Source of the DNA: Pleodorina starrii
Taxonomy: Eukaryota > Chlorophyta > Chlorophyceae > Chlamydomonadales > Volvocaceae
DNA: 64,000 bases
Direction: 5' to 3'
Assembly (NCBI GenBank): GCA_030267565.1
Contig: BRXU01000003.1
Coordinates: 1-64,000, forward strand
Shown here piece after piece: positions 55,104 through 64,000 of the stretch. The notes under the pieces are model-generated. The model worked only from the letters and a program-made list of their open reading frames with translations. It did not search any database and had not been told where the DNA came from. The translations under genes and the position numbers were made by a program. Within the stretch, counting starts at the first letter, position 1, and every line of letters begins with the position of its first letter.

Positions 55104-55888
55104 CTTTCTCCTCGCCCGCCCCATAAATTTCCCCGTCTGGTTTCCCTACTCCCGACCCCTCGTTCTTCTTTCCTCCCCTCCCGACACACCCTGCCCTATG
55201 CCACCTCCGAGAACCAACATCACGTCACCTCCCATCCTGCCGTCGTTCCCCTTTTCTCCCCCCTCCCATCCTCCCGTCCTTGTCCCCTCTCTTTGACTGA
55301 CCCGTGCCCGTACCCCACGATCCGCCTTTCTCCCCTTCCCTGTTATCCGTTCCTCTTGCATCGCCCCATGGTCCGCCCCGCCTTGCCTCGTCCTATGCTC
55401 CACCCCGCCCCGCCTCACCCTACGCTCCACCCCGCCCTGTGTCGCCCCATGCTCCGCCCCGCCCCGCCTCGCTCCATGCTCCGCACCGCTCCGCCTCGCC
55501 CCATGCTCCGCCCCGCTCCACCTCGCCCCATGCTCCGCCCCGCTCTGTGTCGCCCCAAGCTCTGCTCAACCCCGCCTCGCTCCATGCTCCGCACCGCTCC
55601 GCCTGGCCCCATGCTCCACCCCGCCCCGCCGTTACTGTTCTGTTTCCCTCCCGTACGATCGCCCCACCCCATGCTCCACGGCAGTGTGGCCCGCACTATT
55701 GTGCCCCACGTCTGTTTGCTGTACTCCGCCTCGCCCCCATGCTCCGCCCCGCCTTGCCCCACCCCATGCTCCCACTTCGCTGGCTCTCTTACCCACGCCG
55801 CTATCTCCGACGCGGACTGCCCCTGCCGCCGCTTTGCCGCTCCCATCCCTTATATCCACCCATGCTTCACTTATCATATATCCACTCT
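55104..55888. other. C-rich minisatellite region, no gene
   Basis: 55370-55620 repeats a ~27-bp motif built on CGCCCCATGCTCCGCCCCGC. The 230 bp at 55226-55455 recur at 56177-56410. No coding or RNA signal seen. Confidence 0.7.
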
Positions 55889-56180
55889 AGCCAGCCAGCC
55901 AGCCAGCCAGCCACGCAGCCAGGCAGCCAGCCAGCCAGCCAGTTAGGCAAGCAGGCAGGCAGGCAGGCAGGCAGCCAGGCAGCCAGGCAGCCAGGCAGCC
56001 AGGCAGCCGTATTGCTCACATTTTGCTGCACTGCAGTCCCGCAGGAAGTTGAACAGCAGTTGGTATGGAATGTGCTCGCACAGTGGGTGCGGAGCATGGG
56101 GCAGCACTCCCGCGTCGTTGCTGCAGTAACAGGCTCGTGGTTTTTTGAAAAATAAATTTTAATAAAAAATAGGGTCGCCT
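55889..56180 (-). mobile_element. SINE-like cassette (family C), copy 4, truncated
   Basis: Long (CAGC/CAGG)n tail (55889-56007), conserved body and AT-rich segment, then cut before the tRNA-like head and joined to C-rich DNA at GGGTCGC. Confidence 0.6.
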
Positions 56181-57488
56181 CCCATCCTGCCGTCGTTCCC
56201 CTTTTCTCCCCCCTCCCATCCTCCCGTCCTTGTCCCCTCTCTTTGACTGACCCGTGCCCGTACCCCGCGATCCGCCTTTCTCCCCTTCCCTGTTATCCGT
56301 TCCTCTTGCATCGCCCCATGGTCCGCCCCGCCTTGCCTCGTCCTATGCTCCACCCCGCCCCGCTTCACCCTACGCTCCGCCCCGCCCAGTGTCGCCCCAT
56401 GCTCCGCCCCGCGCGGGCCTCATCGTGGGGTATCCTTCATGCATGTGGGCACGTCATGCAGCCTGTGCGGTGGCGACTCAACACGTTGGCCCACCTCTGG
56501 TTTGCAGCCCCTCCTCCTCCCCCACCCCACAAATTTCCCCGTCTTGTTTCCCTACTCCCGGCCCCTATGTCATCTTCGAGAACCAACATCGTTCCACTTT
56601 TGTCTCCCTTCCCATCCTGCCGTCCTTGTCCCCTCTCTTCAACTCACCCATGCCCCACCTCGGTTTGTTGTGCTTTGCCCTGCCTTGCCTTGCCTTGCCT
56701 TTGGGTTGCATGTCTGCCCCGCGCCGCTCCCACGGTTTTCCTGCCCGCCGCTTCATTGATGACCCCGGCATTTCCACCGTCCTCTCCTGCACGCAACGTC
56801 ATGGCGCCCTCCTATCTCTCTCGCTGGCTATCCACACACCTTGTACTTCGCCCGACGCTCCACGCACCCTGGCCTCCTGGCCCTCGTCCACACCTACTTC
56901 CACCCTGCAGCATGCAGCCTCTGATCCACCCGCCGTCTAACCCATCGCCACCCACCCATCCCGTCATGTTATCCACGGATGCTGGGGGGATGAAATGATC
57001 CACTCGCCCCATGCTCCAACCCGCCCTGCCTCGCTGCATGCTCTGCACCGCACCGCCTCACCCCATGCTCTACACCGCTCCACCTCATGCTCTGCCCTGC
57101 CCCTCCCCAAGTGCTGCACTCCACTCCGTCTCACCCCATGCACCGATCCGCCCGGCCCAACAATAGTTAAGCACGTGCTGTATTGTCGTGCCTGCAGCGT
57201 ATTTCCCCCCCAATGCCACCCTTAGCCCCCCGGGGGCCCCCCAATGCTACCCAATGCCCCCCGGGGCCCATGTATGCCAAGCCAAGTCCCCCGGGGGCCC
57301 CTCAATGCCACCCAATGCCACCCCAAGCCCCCCGGGGCCCCCAAATGCTCCAGCCCGCCTCGCTCCGCCCCATGCTCAGCGCCGCTCCGCCTCACCCCAT
57401 ATATCCACCCATATATCCACCCATATATCCATCCATATATCCACTCGTGCTCCACTTATCATATATCCACCCATGCATTGTGTCGCCC
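56181..57488. other. C-rich spacer, no gene
   Basis: Duplicate of 55226-55455, then unique C-rich DNA. At 57195-57350 a CCCCCCGGGGGCCC-rich stretch repeats an AATGCCACCCAATGCC-like motif, and at 57400-57470 there is a CCATATATCCAC repeat. Open frames here look random. Confidence 0.65.
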
Positions 57489-57927
57489 CAGCCAGCCAGG
57501 CAGGCAGTCAGCCAGTCAGCCAGTCAGCCAGTCAGCCAGTCAGCCAGCCAGGCAGCCGTATTGCTCGCATTTCACCGCACCGCAGTCCCGCAGGAAGTTC
57601 AACAGCAGTTGGTATGGAATGTGCTCGCATGGTGGGCGTGGGACATGGGGCAGCACTCCAGCATCGTTGCTGCAGTGCTGCTACTAACAAAGCCGTAACA
57701 GGCTCCTGGTCTTTTAAAAAATAAATTTTTATTAAAAATAGGGTCGCGCAGGATTTGAATCGGCGACCTCTGCTTTAAAATAAATATTTGTCAACCGGGG
57801 TTTGAACAGATGACCTCTGGAATTGATGGACATGGCGCTTCGACCGAGCGTTTTTGAGACATGCCAAAATCGTAGAACCAATTGTCCATACCCGCGAAAA
57901 CCGAAAAATGCACGAGTGGCCCTGGCA
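57489..57927 (-). mobile_element. SINE-like cassette (family C), copy 5
   Basis: Complete: (CAGC/CAGT)n tail, body, AT-rich segment, box-B-like motifs near 57751 and 57799, then the 52-bp module at 57928. Confidence 0.65.
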
Positions 57928-57980
57928 CTGGCCTTCGGCTCGCCCTTTGGGCTCGCTTAGCAAATCCCTTTCGCGGCGCT
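57928..57980. repeat. 52-bp module, copy 4
   Basis: As 31990-32041; about 45 bp of other sequence separates it from the hexamer run at 58027. Confidence 0.85.
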
Positions 57981-58026
57981 TGCGTGTGCCCCACATCACG
58001 CCCCGCCCGGGTCCATGCTGCGCCCC

Positions 58027-58200
58027 GCAACCGCAATCGCAACCGCAACCGCAACCGCAACCGCAACCGCAACCGCAACCGCAACCGCAACCGCAACCGC
58101 AACCGCAACCGCAACCACAACTGCAACCGCAACCGCAACCGCAACCGCAACCGCAACCGCAACCGCAACCGTAACCGTTACCATAACCGTTACCGAAATC
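58027..58200. repeat. (CAACCG)n microsatellite
   Basis: Hexamer run that degrades into TAACCG/TTACCG at its right end. Confidence 0.95.
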
Positions 58201-58776
58201 ACGTCATGCTCCGCCCCGCTCTGCACCATGCTCCGCTCCGCTCTGCCTGGCCCCATGGTGCATCCCGGCCCACCCCGCCGAATGGTCTACCCCGCCCCGC
58301 CGTACCCCATGCTCCACCCCGCCCCACCCCATGACCCGTCCCGAACCGGCGACCTCTGGAATCGTTCGTCGGCGGCCTTGCGACCAAGCGTTTTTGAGAC
58401 ATGCCAAAATCGGAGAACCAATTGTCCACATGTCCAGAGTGCGAAAAATGCACCCGCCCCGCCCCATGCTGCACGGCGCCGCGGCCCACCTCGCCGCATG
58501 CTCCACCCCGCTCCGCTCCGCTTTCACCTCCACGACACCTTCACCATCCCACCTCCACCCTCACCCCCACCCGCACCGGCCCCCACTACCTCCAGTGGCC
58601 TCCGACACAGACTGCCCCTGCCGCCGCTTTGCCGGCCACATCCCTGCCTGCCTGCCCTTCCCTGTGTGCCTCTGCTCTGCCCTTGCGTGAATGCCACCGC
58701 GTCGTACCCCCATGTTCTGCACTTGTTGCCCAGCATCGCGAGGTACCCGTGCAGCCGGTGTGATGGGGAGGGAACA
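58165..58776. repeat. Segmental duplicate A, left part (matches 61054-61665)
   Basis: Exact offset of 2889 bp to block B. The right part of block A resumes at 60077 after the LINE insertion and runs to about 61015, matching up to about 62,750 except for a ~214-bp deletion. Confidence 0.9.
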
Positions 58777-60076
58777 ATAATAATAATAATAATAATAATA
58801 CGCCCGACCGGAGGCCGAGGCGTGGGTTAAGGGAGCAGAGGAGGTGGGGTGACGGGTTTCCCCGGTCCCAGTCCTCCCCCGCCACCGCGGTGGGGGTTGA
58901 GAACGAGTATGTGTTGGTTATGTGCCCGTCTGCTGTGGCGTCTCGTGCGGGGCGCGTTCCATTTGCCGCCGGGTGATCACAATCTTGTTGAGCGCCCGGA
59001 CAGCGTGATCGTGGAGTTCGTTGCAGCATGTTTTGGCCGCTTCACTGCCCGCCCCTAGGGTGCGGAGAAGGGGGCGTAAGTCTTTTCGGATGGTACCGGC
59101 GAAGCCTAGGCTGATGGCCTCCTGTGCTGTGTAGCAGACTTTCCATCCCTCCTTCGTGAGGAGCTTGGCTAGCTCGGTGTGTTGGTGGGCTTTGTCGTGT
59201 TGTTTCTGCTTGTGGTTGGTATCTGCTGTGTATCCTATTTCTATGATGTGCACGGTGTGCTGACTGGGGTCCGGAGGTCCCATGTATTCGGCCTCTTGTG
59301 CCTCGTGGAGAGGGATGCTAGGGATGAGGAGTAGATCGGGGCGCATTTTGAGCCGTTCTTCCTCCGGGGTGTTTGGGAGCAGCCAGTGCGGTAGTCTTGT
59401 GCCTGCTACATAGTCCGGCCGGTCGTCTGCGGGGCAGGCGTCCATGACCGTGTAGCAGCCCCCGTTGATTCCCCGAGCGAGCGTACTGGTGATGGTTTGA
59501 ACCGCCTGATTGTGCCGAAGAATGTATAGGGCGCGCATCCGTGGGTGGCGGCAGCCACCCAGGATATGCCCCCCGGAGTCGGGGTTGTGGCACAGGGGGC
59601 AGCTTCCTGACGCAACTGGGCCTCCCGGGGCCAATGATTTCCTGAAGCGGTTCGCGAGCTTGGCGTTCCATAGTTGGCCGTACAGGTAGTCGAAGCACCG
59701 TTTGGCGTGCTTGTGTCGGCCTATCTTGCGCTGTAGGGTGCGTGCGCTGGCGTTGATGTCCAGGTCGGGTATGGTATTGGCAACAAACTTCATGTAATCT
59801 GTCTCATTTGTGTAGCCCGAGTGCGTTTCCGGACGCACTAGGGCTTCGATGCCCCGGTTGAGGTCGTTGGCAAAGTGCCCAGCATTCTTCTCAGGCCCAT
59901 GTATCTTCCGTAGCCACCAGTATTGATTACGTGGGTTATTGTCAGATGTTTCAGTTGTGCTCAGTGCGTCGGGGTCGAGCTTTGCAAGGCCTCGCGCGGC
60001 CCGTACGGCTGCTTTATCTGCTTCTTCGTTGTATTTCACGCCAGTGTGGGCTTTTACTTTAAGTAGGGAAGTTGTT
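58777..60076 (-). mobile_element. 5'-truncated copy of the Dualen-like LINE
   Basis: Closely matches 36420-37712 of the full element, from the (TAT)n tail to a 5' truncation after GGGAAGTTGTT. It is flanked by the 12-bp direct repeat GGGGAGGGAACA (58765-58776 and 60077-60088). The unfilled site is present once at 61654-61665. Reading frame 58918-60039 stays open over the last 373 codons, covering the end of RNase H, the CCHC knuckle and the RPD...E nuclease. Confidence 0.95.
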
Positions 60077-60088
60077 GGGGAGGGAACA

Positions 60089-60704
60089 CGTTGGCCCGCT
60101 CCCGGTCAGCACCCCCGATCCACCTTTCTCCCCTTCCCTGTTATCCGTTCCTCTTGCATCCAGCCACTGTCCCTTTGCGCTCTGCCTCGCCCCATGGTCC
60201 GCCCCGCCTTGCCTCGTCCCATGCTCCACCCCGCTCCTCCTCGCCCCATGCTCCACCCCGTTCCGCCTCGCCCCATGCTCCGCTCCGCCCTGCTGCGCCC
60301 CATGCTCCGCCCCGCCGTTACTGTTCTGTTTCCCTCCCGTACCATCGCCCCACCCCATGCTTCGTGGCGCCGTGGCCCGCACTATCGTGCCCCACCTGCC
60401 CCTTACCCTGTCTGCCCCTGCTCCCTGCCGGCCTGCCCCTCCCTGCCTACCCGTGCCTGCCCGCCTGCCCCTGCCTGCCCCTGCCTGCCTGCCTCTCCCT
60501 ACCTGCCCCTGCTGTGCTCTTGCGTGAATGCTACCGCATCGTACCCCCATGCTCTGCACCTCTTGCCCAGCATCACCCCTGTGATCTCGCCATCGCGGGG
60601 TACCCCTCATGCATGTGGGTACGCCGTGCAGCCGGTGTGATGGGGAGCCACGTTGGCCCACTCCTGGTCAGCACCCCCTTCCTCCTCCCCTGAGATTCTC
60701 TTTT
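60089..60704. other. C-rich region of duplicate A, no gene
   Basis: CCCCATGCTCC minisatellite (60190-60320) and CCTGCCTGCCCC-type low complexity. No gene signal. Confidence 0.65.
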
Positions 60705-61015
60705 CCAGCCAGGCAGCCAGTCAGCCAGGCAGCCAGGCAGTCAGGCAGCCGTATTGCTCATATTTCGCTGCACTGCAGTCTCGTAGGAAGTTGAATAGCA
60801 GTTGGTATGGAATCTGCTTGCACAGTGGGTGCGGAGGACAGGGCAGCACTCCAGCGTCGTTGCTGCAGTGCTGTTACTAACAAAGCAGTAACATGCTCCT
60901 GGTCTTTTGAAAAATAAATTTTAATTAAAAAGAGGGTCGTGCAGGATTTGAACAGACGATCTCTGGTTTAAATTAATAATTGGTCGACCGAGATTCGAAC
61001 TGACGACGTCTGGAA
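60705..61015 (-). mobile_element. SINE-like cassette (family C), copy 6
   Basis: Tail 60705-60750, body, AT-rich segment and box-B-like motifs near 60945 and 60990. It is joined directly to a hexamer run at 61016 where copies 5 and 7 continue with more head sequence. Confidence 0.65.
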
Positions 61016-61087
61016 TCGCAACCGCAACCGCAACCACAACCGCAACCGCAACCGCAACCGTAACCGTTACCATAACCGTTACCGAAA
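61016..61087. repeat. CAACCG microsatellite
   Basis: Short run ending in TAACCG/TTACCG like that at 58200. Confidence 0.9.
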
Positions 61088-62750
61088 TCACGTCATGCTC
61101 CGCCCCGCTCTGCACCATGCTCCGCTCCGCTCTGCCTGGCCCCATGGTGCATCCCGGCCCACCCCGCCGAATGGTCTACCCCGCCCCGCCGTACCCCATG
61201 CTCCACCCCGCCCCACCCCATGACCCGTCCCGAACCGGCGACCTCTGGAATCGTTCGTCGGCGGCCTTGCGACCAAGCGTTTTCGAGACATGCCAAAATC
61301 GGAGAACCAATTGTCCACATGTCCAGAGTGTGAAAAATGCACCCGCCCCGCCCCATGCTGCACGGCGCCGCGGCCCACCTCGCCGCATGCTCCACCCCGC
61401 TCCGCTCCGCTTTCACCTCCACGACACCTTCACCATCCCACCTCCACCCTCACCCCCACCCGCACCGGCCCCCACTACCTCCAGTGGCCTCCGACACAGA
61501 CTGCCCCTGCCGCCGCTTTGCCGGCCACATCCCTGCCTGCCTGCCCTTCCCTGTGTGCCTCTGCTCTGCCCTTGCGTGAATGCCACCGCGTCGTACCCCC
61601 ATGTTCTGCCTTTGTTGCCCAGCATCGCGAGGTACCCGTGCAGCCGGTGCGATGGGGAGGGAACACGTTGGCCCGCTCCCGGTCAGCACCCCCTTCCTCC
61701 TCGCCCGCCCCACAAATTTCCCCGTCTGGTTTCCCTACTCCCGACCCCTCGTTCTTTCTTCCTCCCCTCTCGACACACCCTGCCCTATGCCACCTCCAAG
61801 AACCAAGATCACGTCGCCTCCCATCCTGCCGTCGTTCCCCTTTTCTCCCCCCTCCCATCCTGCCGTCCTTGTCCCCTCTCTTTGACTCGCCCGTGCCCCT
61901 ACCCTGCGATCCACCTTTCTCCCCTTCCCTGTTATCCGTTCCTCTTGCATCCAGCCACTGTCCCTTTGCGCACGCCCTGCACTGCCTTGCCTCGTCCCAT
62001 GCTCCACCCCGCTCCTCCTCGCCCCATGCTCCACCCCGCTCCGCCTCGCCCCATGCTCCGCTCCGCCCTGCTGCGCCCCATGCTCCGCCCCGCCGTTACT
62101 GTTCTGTTTCCCTCCCGTACCATCGCCCCACCCCATGCTTCGTGGCGCCGTGGCCCGCACTATCGTGCCCCACCTGCCCCTTACCCTGTCTGCCCCTGCT
62201 CCCTGCCTGCCTGCCCCTCCCTGCCTACCCGTGCCTGCCCGCCTGCCCCTGCCTGCCCCTGCCTGCCTGCCTCTCCCTGCCTGCCCCTGCTGTGCTCTTG
62301 CGTGAATGCTACCGCATCGTACCCCCATGCTCTGCACCTCTTGCCCAGCATCACCCCTGTGATCTCGCCATCGCGGGGTACCCCTCATGCATGTGGGTAC
62401 ACCGTGCAGCCGGTGTGATGGGGAGCCACGTTGGCCCACTCCTGGTCAGCACCCCCTTCCTCCTCCCCTGAGATTCTCTTTTCCAGCCAGGCAGCCAGTC
62501 AGCCAGGCAGCCAGGCAGTCAGGCAGCCGTATTGCTCATATTTCGCTGCACTGCAGTCTCGTAGGAAGTTGAATAGCAGTTGGTATGGAATCTGCTCGCA
62601 CAGTGGGTGCGGAGGATAGGGCAGCACTCCAGCGTCGTTGCTGCAGTGCTGTTACTAACAAAGCAGTAACATGCTCCTGGTCTTTTGAAAAATAAATTTT
62701 AATTAAAAAGAGGGTCGTGCAGGATTGAACAGACGATCTCTGGTTTAAAT
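61054..62750. repeat. Segmental duplicate B (no LINE)
   Basis: Tandem partner of block A, carrying the empty LINE target at 61654-61665. Confidence 0.9.
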
Positions 62751-62815
62751 TAATAATTGGTCGACCGAGATTCGAACTGACGACCTCTGGCATCGTTAGA
62801 TGCGGCGTTCCAACC
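62389..62815. repeat. 428-bp duplicated segment, copy 1
   Basis: Recurs at 62917-63343 with an offset of 528 bp and very few differences. Confidence 0.9.
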
Positions 62816-62905
62816 GAGCGTTTTTGAGACATGTCAAAACTGGAGAACCAATTGTCCATACCAACGAAAACAAAAAAATGCCCGAGTGGCCCGGCATCAA
62901 ATCCC
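62483..62905 (-). mobile_element. SINE-like cassette (family C), copy 7
   Basis: Complete with tail (62483-62528), body, AT-rich segment, box-B-like motifs and the GAGCGTTTTTGAGACATGTC head end. Confidence 0.65.
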
Positions 62906-63010
62906 TAAAGGGATTTGCATGTGGGTACACCGTGCAGCCGGTGTGATGGGGAGCCACGTTGGCCCACTCCTGGTCAGCACCCCCTTCCTCCTCCCCTGAG
63001 ATTCTCTTTT

Positions 63011-63355
63011 CCAGCCAGGCAGCCAGTCAGCCAGGCAGCCAGGCAGTCAGGCAGCCGTATTGCTCATATTTCGCTGCACAGCAGTCTCGTAGGAAGTTGA
63101 ATAGCAGTTGGTATGGAATCTGCTCGCACAGTGGGTGCGGAGGATAGGGCAGCACTCCAGCGTCGTTGCTGCAGTGCTGTTACTAACAAAGCAGTAACAT
63201 GCTCCTGGTCTTTTGAAAAATAAATTTTAATTAAAAAGAGGGTCGTGCAGGATTGAACAGACGATCTCTGGTTTAAATTAATAATTGGTCGACCGAGATT
63301 CGAACTGACGACCTCTGGAATCGTAAGATGCGGCGTTCCAACCGAGCGTTTTTGT
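63011..63355 (-). mobile_element. SINE-like cassette (family C), copy 8
   Basis: Duplicate of copy 7 by the 528-bp event; its head end runs straight into a GAAACC microsatellite. Confidence 0.65.
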
Positions 63356-63520
63356 CGAAACCGAAACCGAAACCGAAACCGAAACCGAAACCGAAACCGA
63401 AACCGAAACCGAAATTGAAACTGAAACCGAAACCGAAACCGAAACCGAAAGCGAAAGCGAAACCGTAACCGCAACCGAAACCGAAACCGAAAGCGAAACC
63501 GAAACCGAAACCGAAAGCGG
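63356..63520. repeat. (GAAACC)n microsatellite
   Basis: Hexamer run with GAAAGC and GTAACC interruptions. Confidence 0.95.
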
Positions 63521-64000
63521 CCCATGCGCGCCCCATGCTCCGTGCCGCTCAGCCCCATGCTCCGCCCCGCATCGTACTGCTGGGCCAGCTCGCGGCCCGC
63601 CTCACCCCATGCTCTGCCTCAGTCCACCTGGCTGCATGCTCCGCCCGCCTGTTGTGTGTGCTGCATAGTACCGTTGACGAAGACCCTGCGCTTTCGTGCA
63701 GTGCCGTCCCACCCCGCCCCGCCTCATGCTCCGTGCCCCTTGCCCTTGCCCCGCTTGTTCTGTCACCCCCGGGCCGCATGCTTCCCAACACACCCACCCC
63801 GCCCCTGCCCCGCAACCGCAACCACAACTGTAACCACAACCGCAACCGCAATCGCAACCGCAGCGAGCGGCCTCATGCTCCGCGGCGCTCCGCCCCATGC
63901 TCTGCTCCAGTCTGCCTTGCTCCATGCTCCACCCTGGCCCGCCCCACCCCATGCTCCACCCCGCCCCACCCCATGCTCCGCCCCGCTCCACCCTATGCTC
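63517..64000. repeat. Segmental duplicate of 54632-55103, cut by window edge
   Basis: Same order of motifs, including a short CAACCG run at 63811-63861. Confidence 0.85.

Noticed and set aside
54246..55946. 566-codon open frame
   Set aside because: Begins in a GAAACC microsatellite and continues through minisatellite; no domain.

Overview
The window is eukaryotic nuclear DNA. Evidence: Pol III-type tRNA genes with internal boxes and downstream T runs, tRNA-headed retroposons with target-site duplications, a large non-LTR retrotransposon, a Helitron-type gene with GT-AG introns, and long micro- and minisatellites. The host cannot be named. A two-endonuclease (Dualen/RandI-like) LINE and GC-rich repeats fit a green alga or a related protist, but this is inference.

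Region 1 (1-31992) is a head-to-tail array of a unit of about 1.78 kb. Each unit carries one tRNA-Trp(CCA) gene and one tRNA-Glu(CTC) gene, both on the minus strand; 17 of each are present. No protein gene is supported here. Two unrelated tRNA-headed SINEs sit inside subsets of units (two copies of one, four of the other). Each family lies at one identical site between the same target duplications, so each inserted once and was then multiplied with the unit. Copies differ: 9 of 17 tRNA-Trp copies carry T55A, three others have stem mismatches, and one tRNA-Glu copy has a Lys anticodon.

Region 2 (31990-36417) begins at an abrupt junction inside a tRNA unit. It holds a 400-bp CAACCG microsatellite, C-rich low-complexity DNA with internal duplications, and copies of a minus-strand SINE-like family with a CTGC/CTGG tail.

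Region 3 (36418 to about 50.8 kb, minus strand) is a nearly intact giant LINE. ORF1 (2655 codons) has a long N-terminal part, a hydrophobic multi-span segment, a Josephin-like cysteine protease with its Cys-His-Asp triad, and an APE endonuclease. ORF2 (2012 codons from its first ATG) has reverse transcriptase, about 1000 residues of extra sequence containing a PCIF1-like (cap adenosine methyltransferase) domain that lacks the NPPF motif, RNase H, and a CCHC plus PD...E restriction-like endonuclease. The two reading frames are separated by one stop and a 13-nt C run. Membrane segments plus a deubiquitinase plus a cap-methyltransferase relative in one LINE is the most unusual content here.

Region 4 (51084-53883, minus) is a broken Helitron-type gene (DUF6570-like N-terminal region). 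It was disrupted by a 740-bp tandem duplication and has two well-formed introns at its 3' end.

Region 5 (53.9-64 kb) is a patchwork of SINE-like cassettes, hexamer microsatellites, C-rich minisatellite and segmental duplications. It includes a 1.3-kb 5'-truncated copy of the same LINE with a 12-bp target duplication, and the matching empty site in the neighbouring duplicate.
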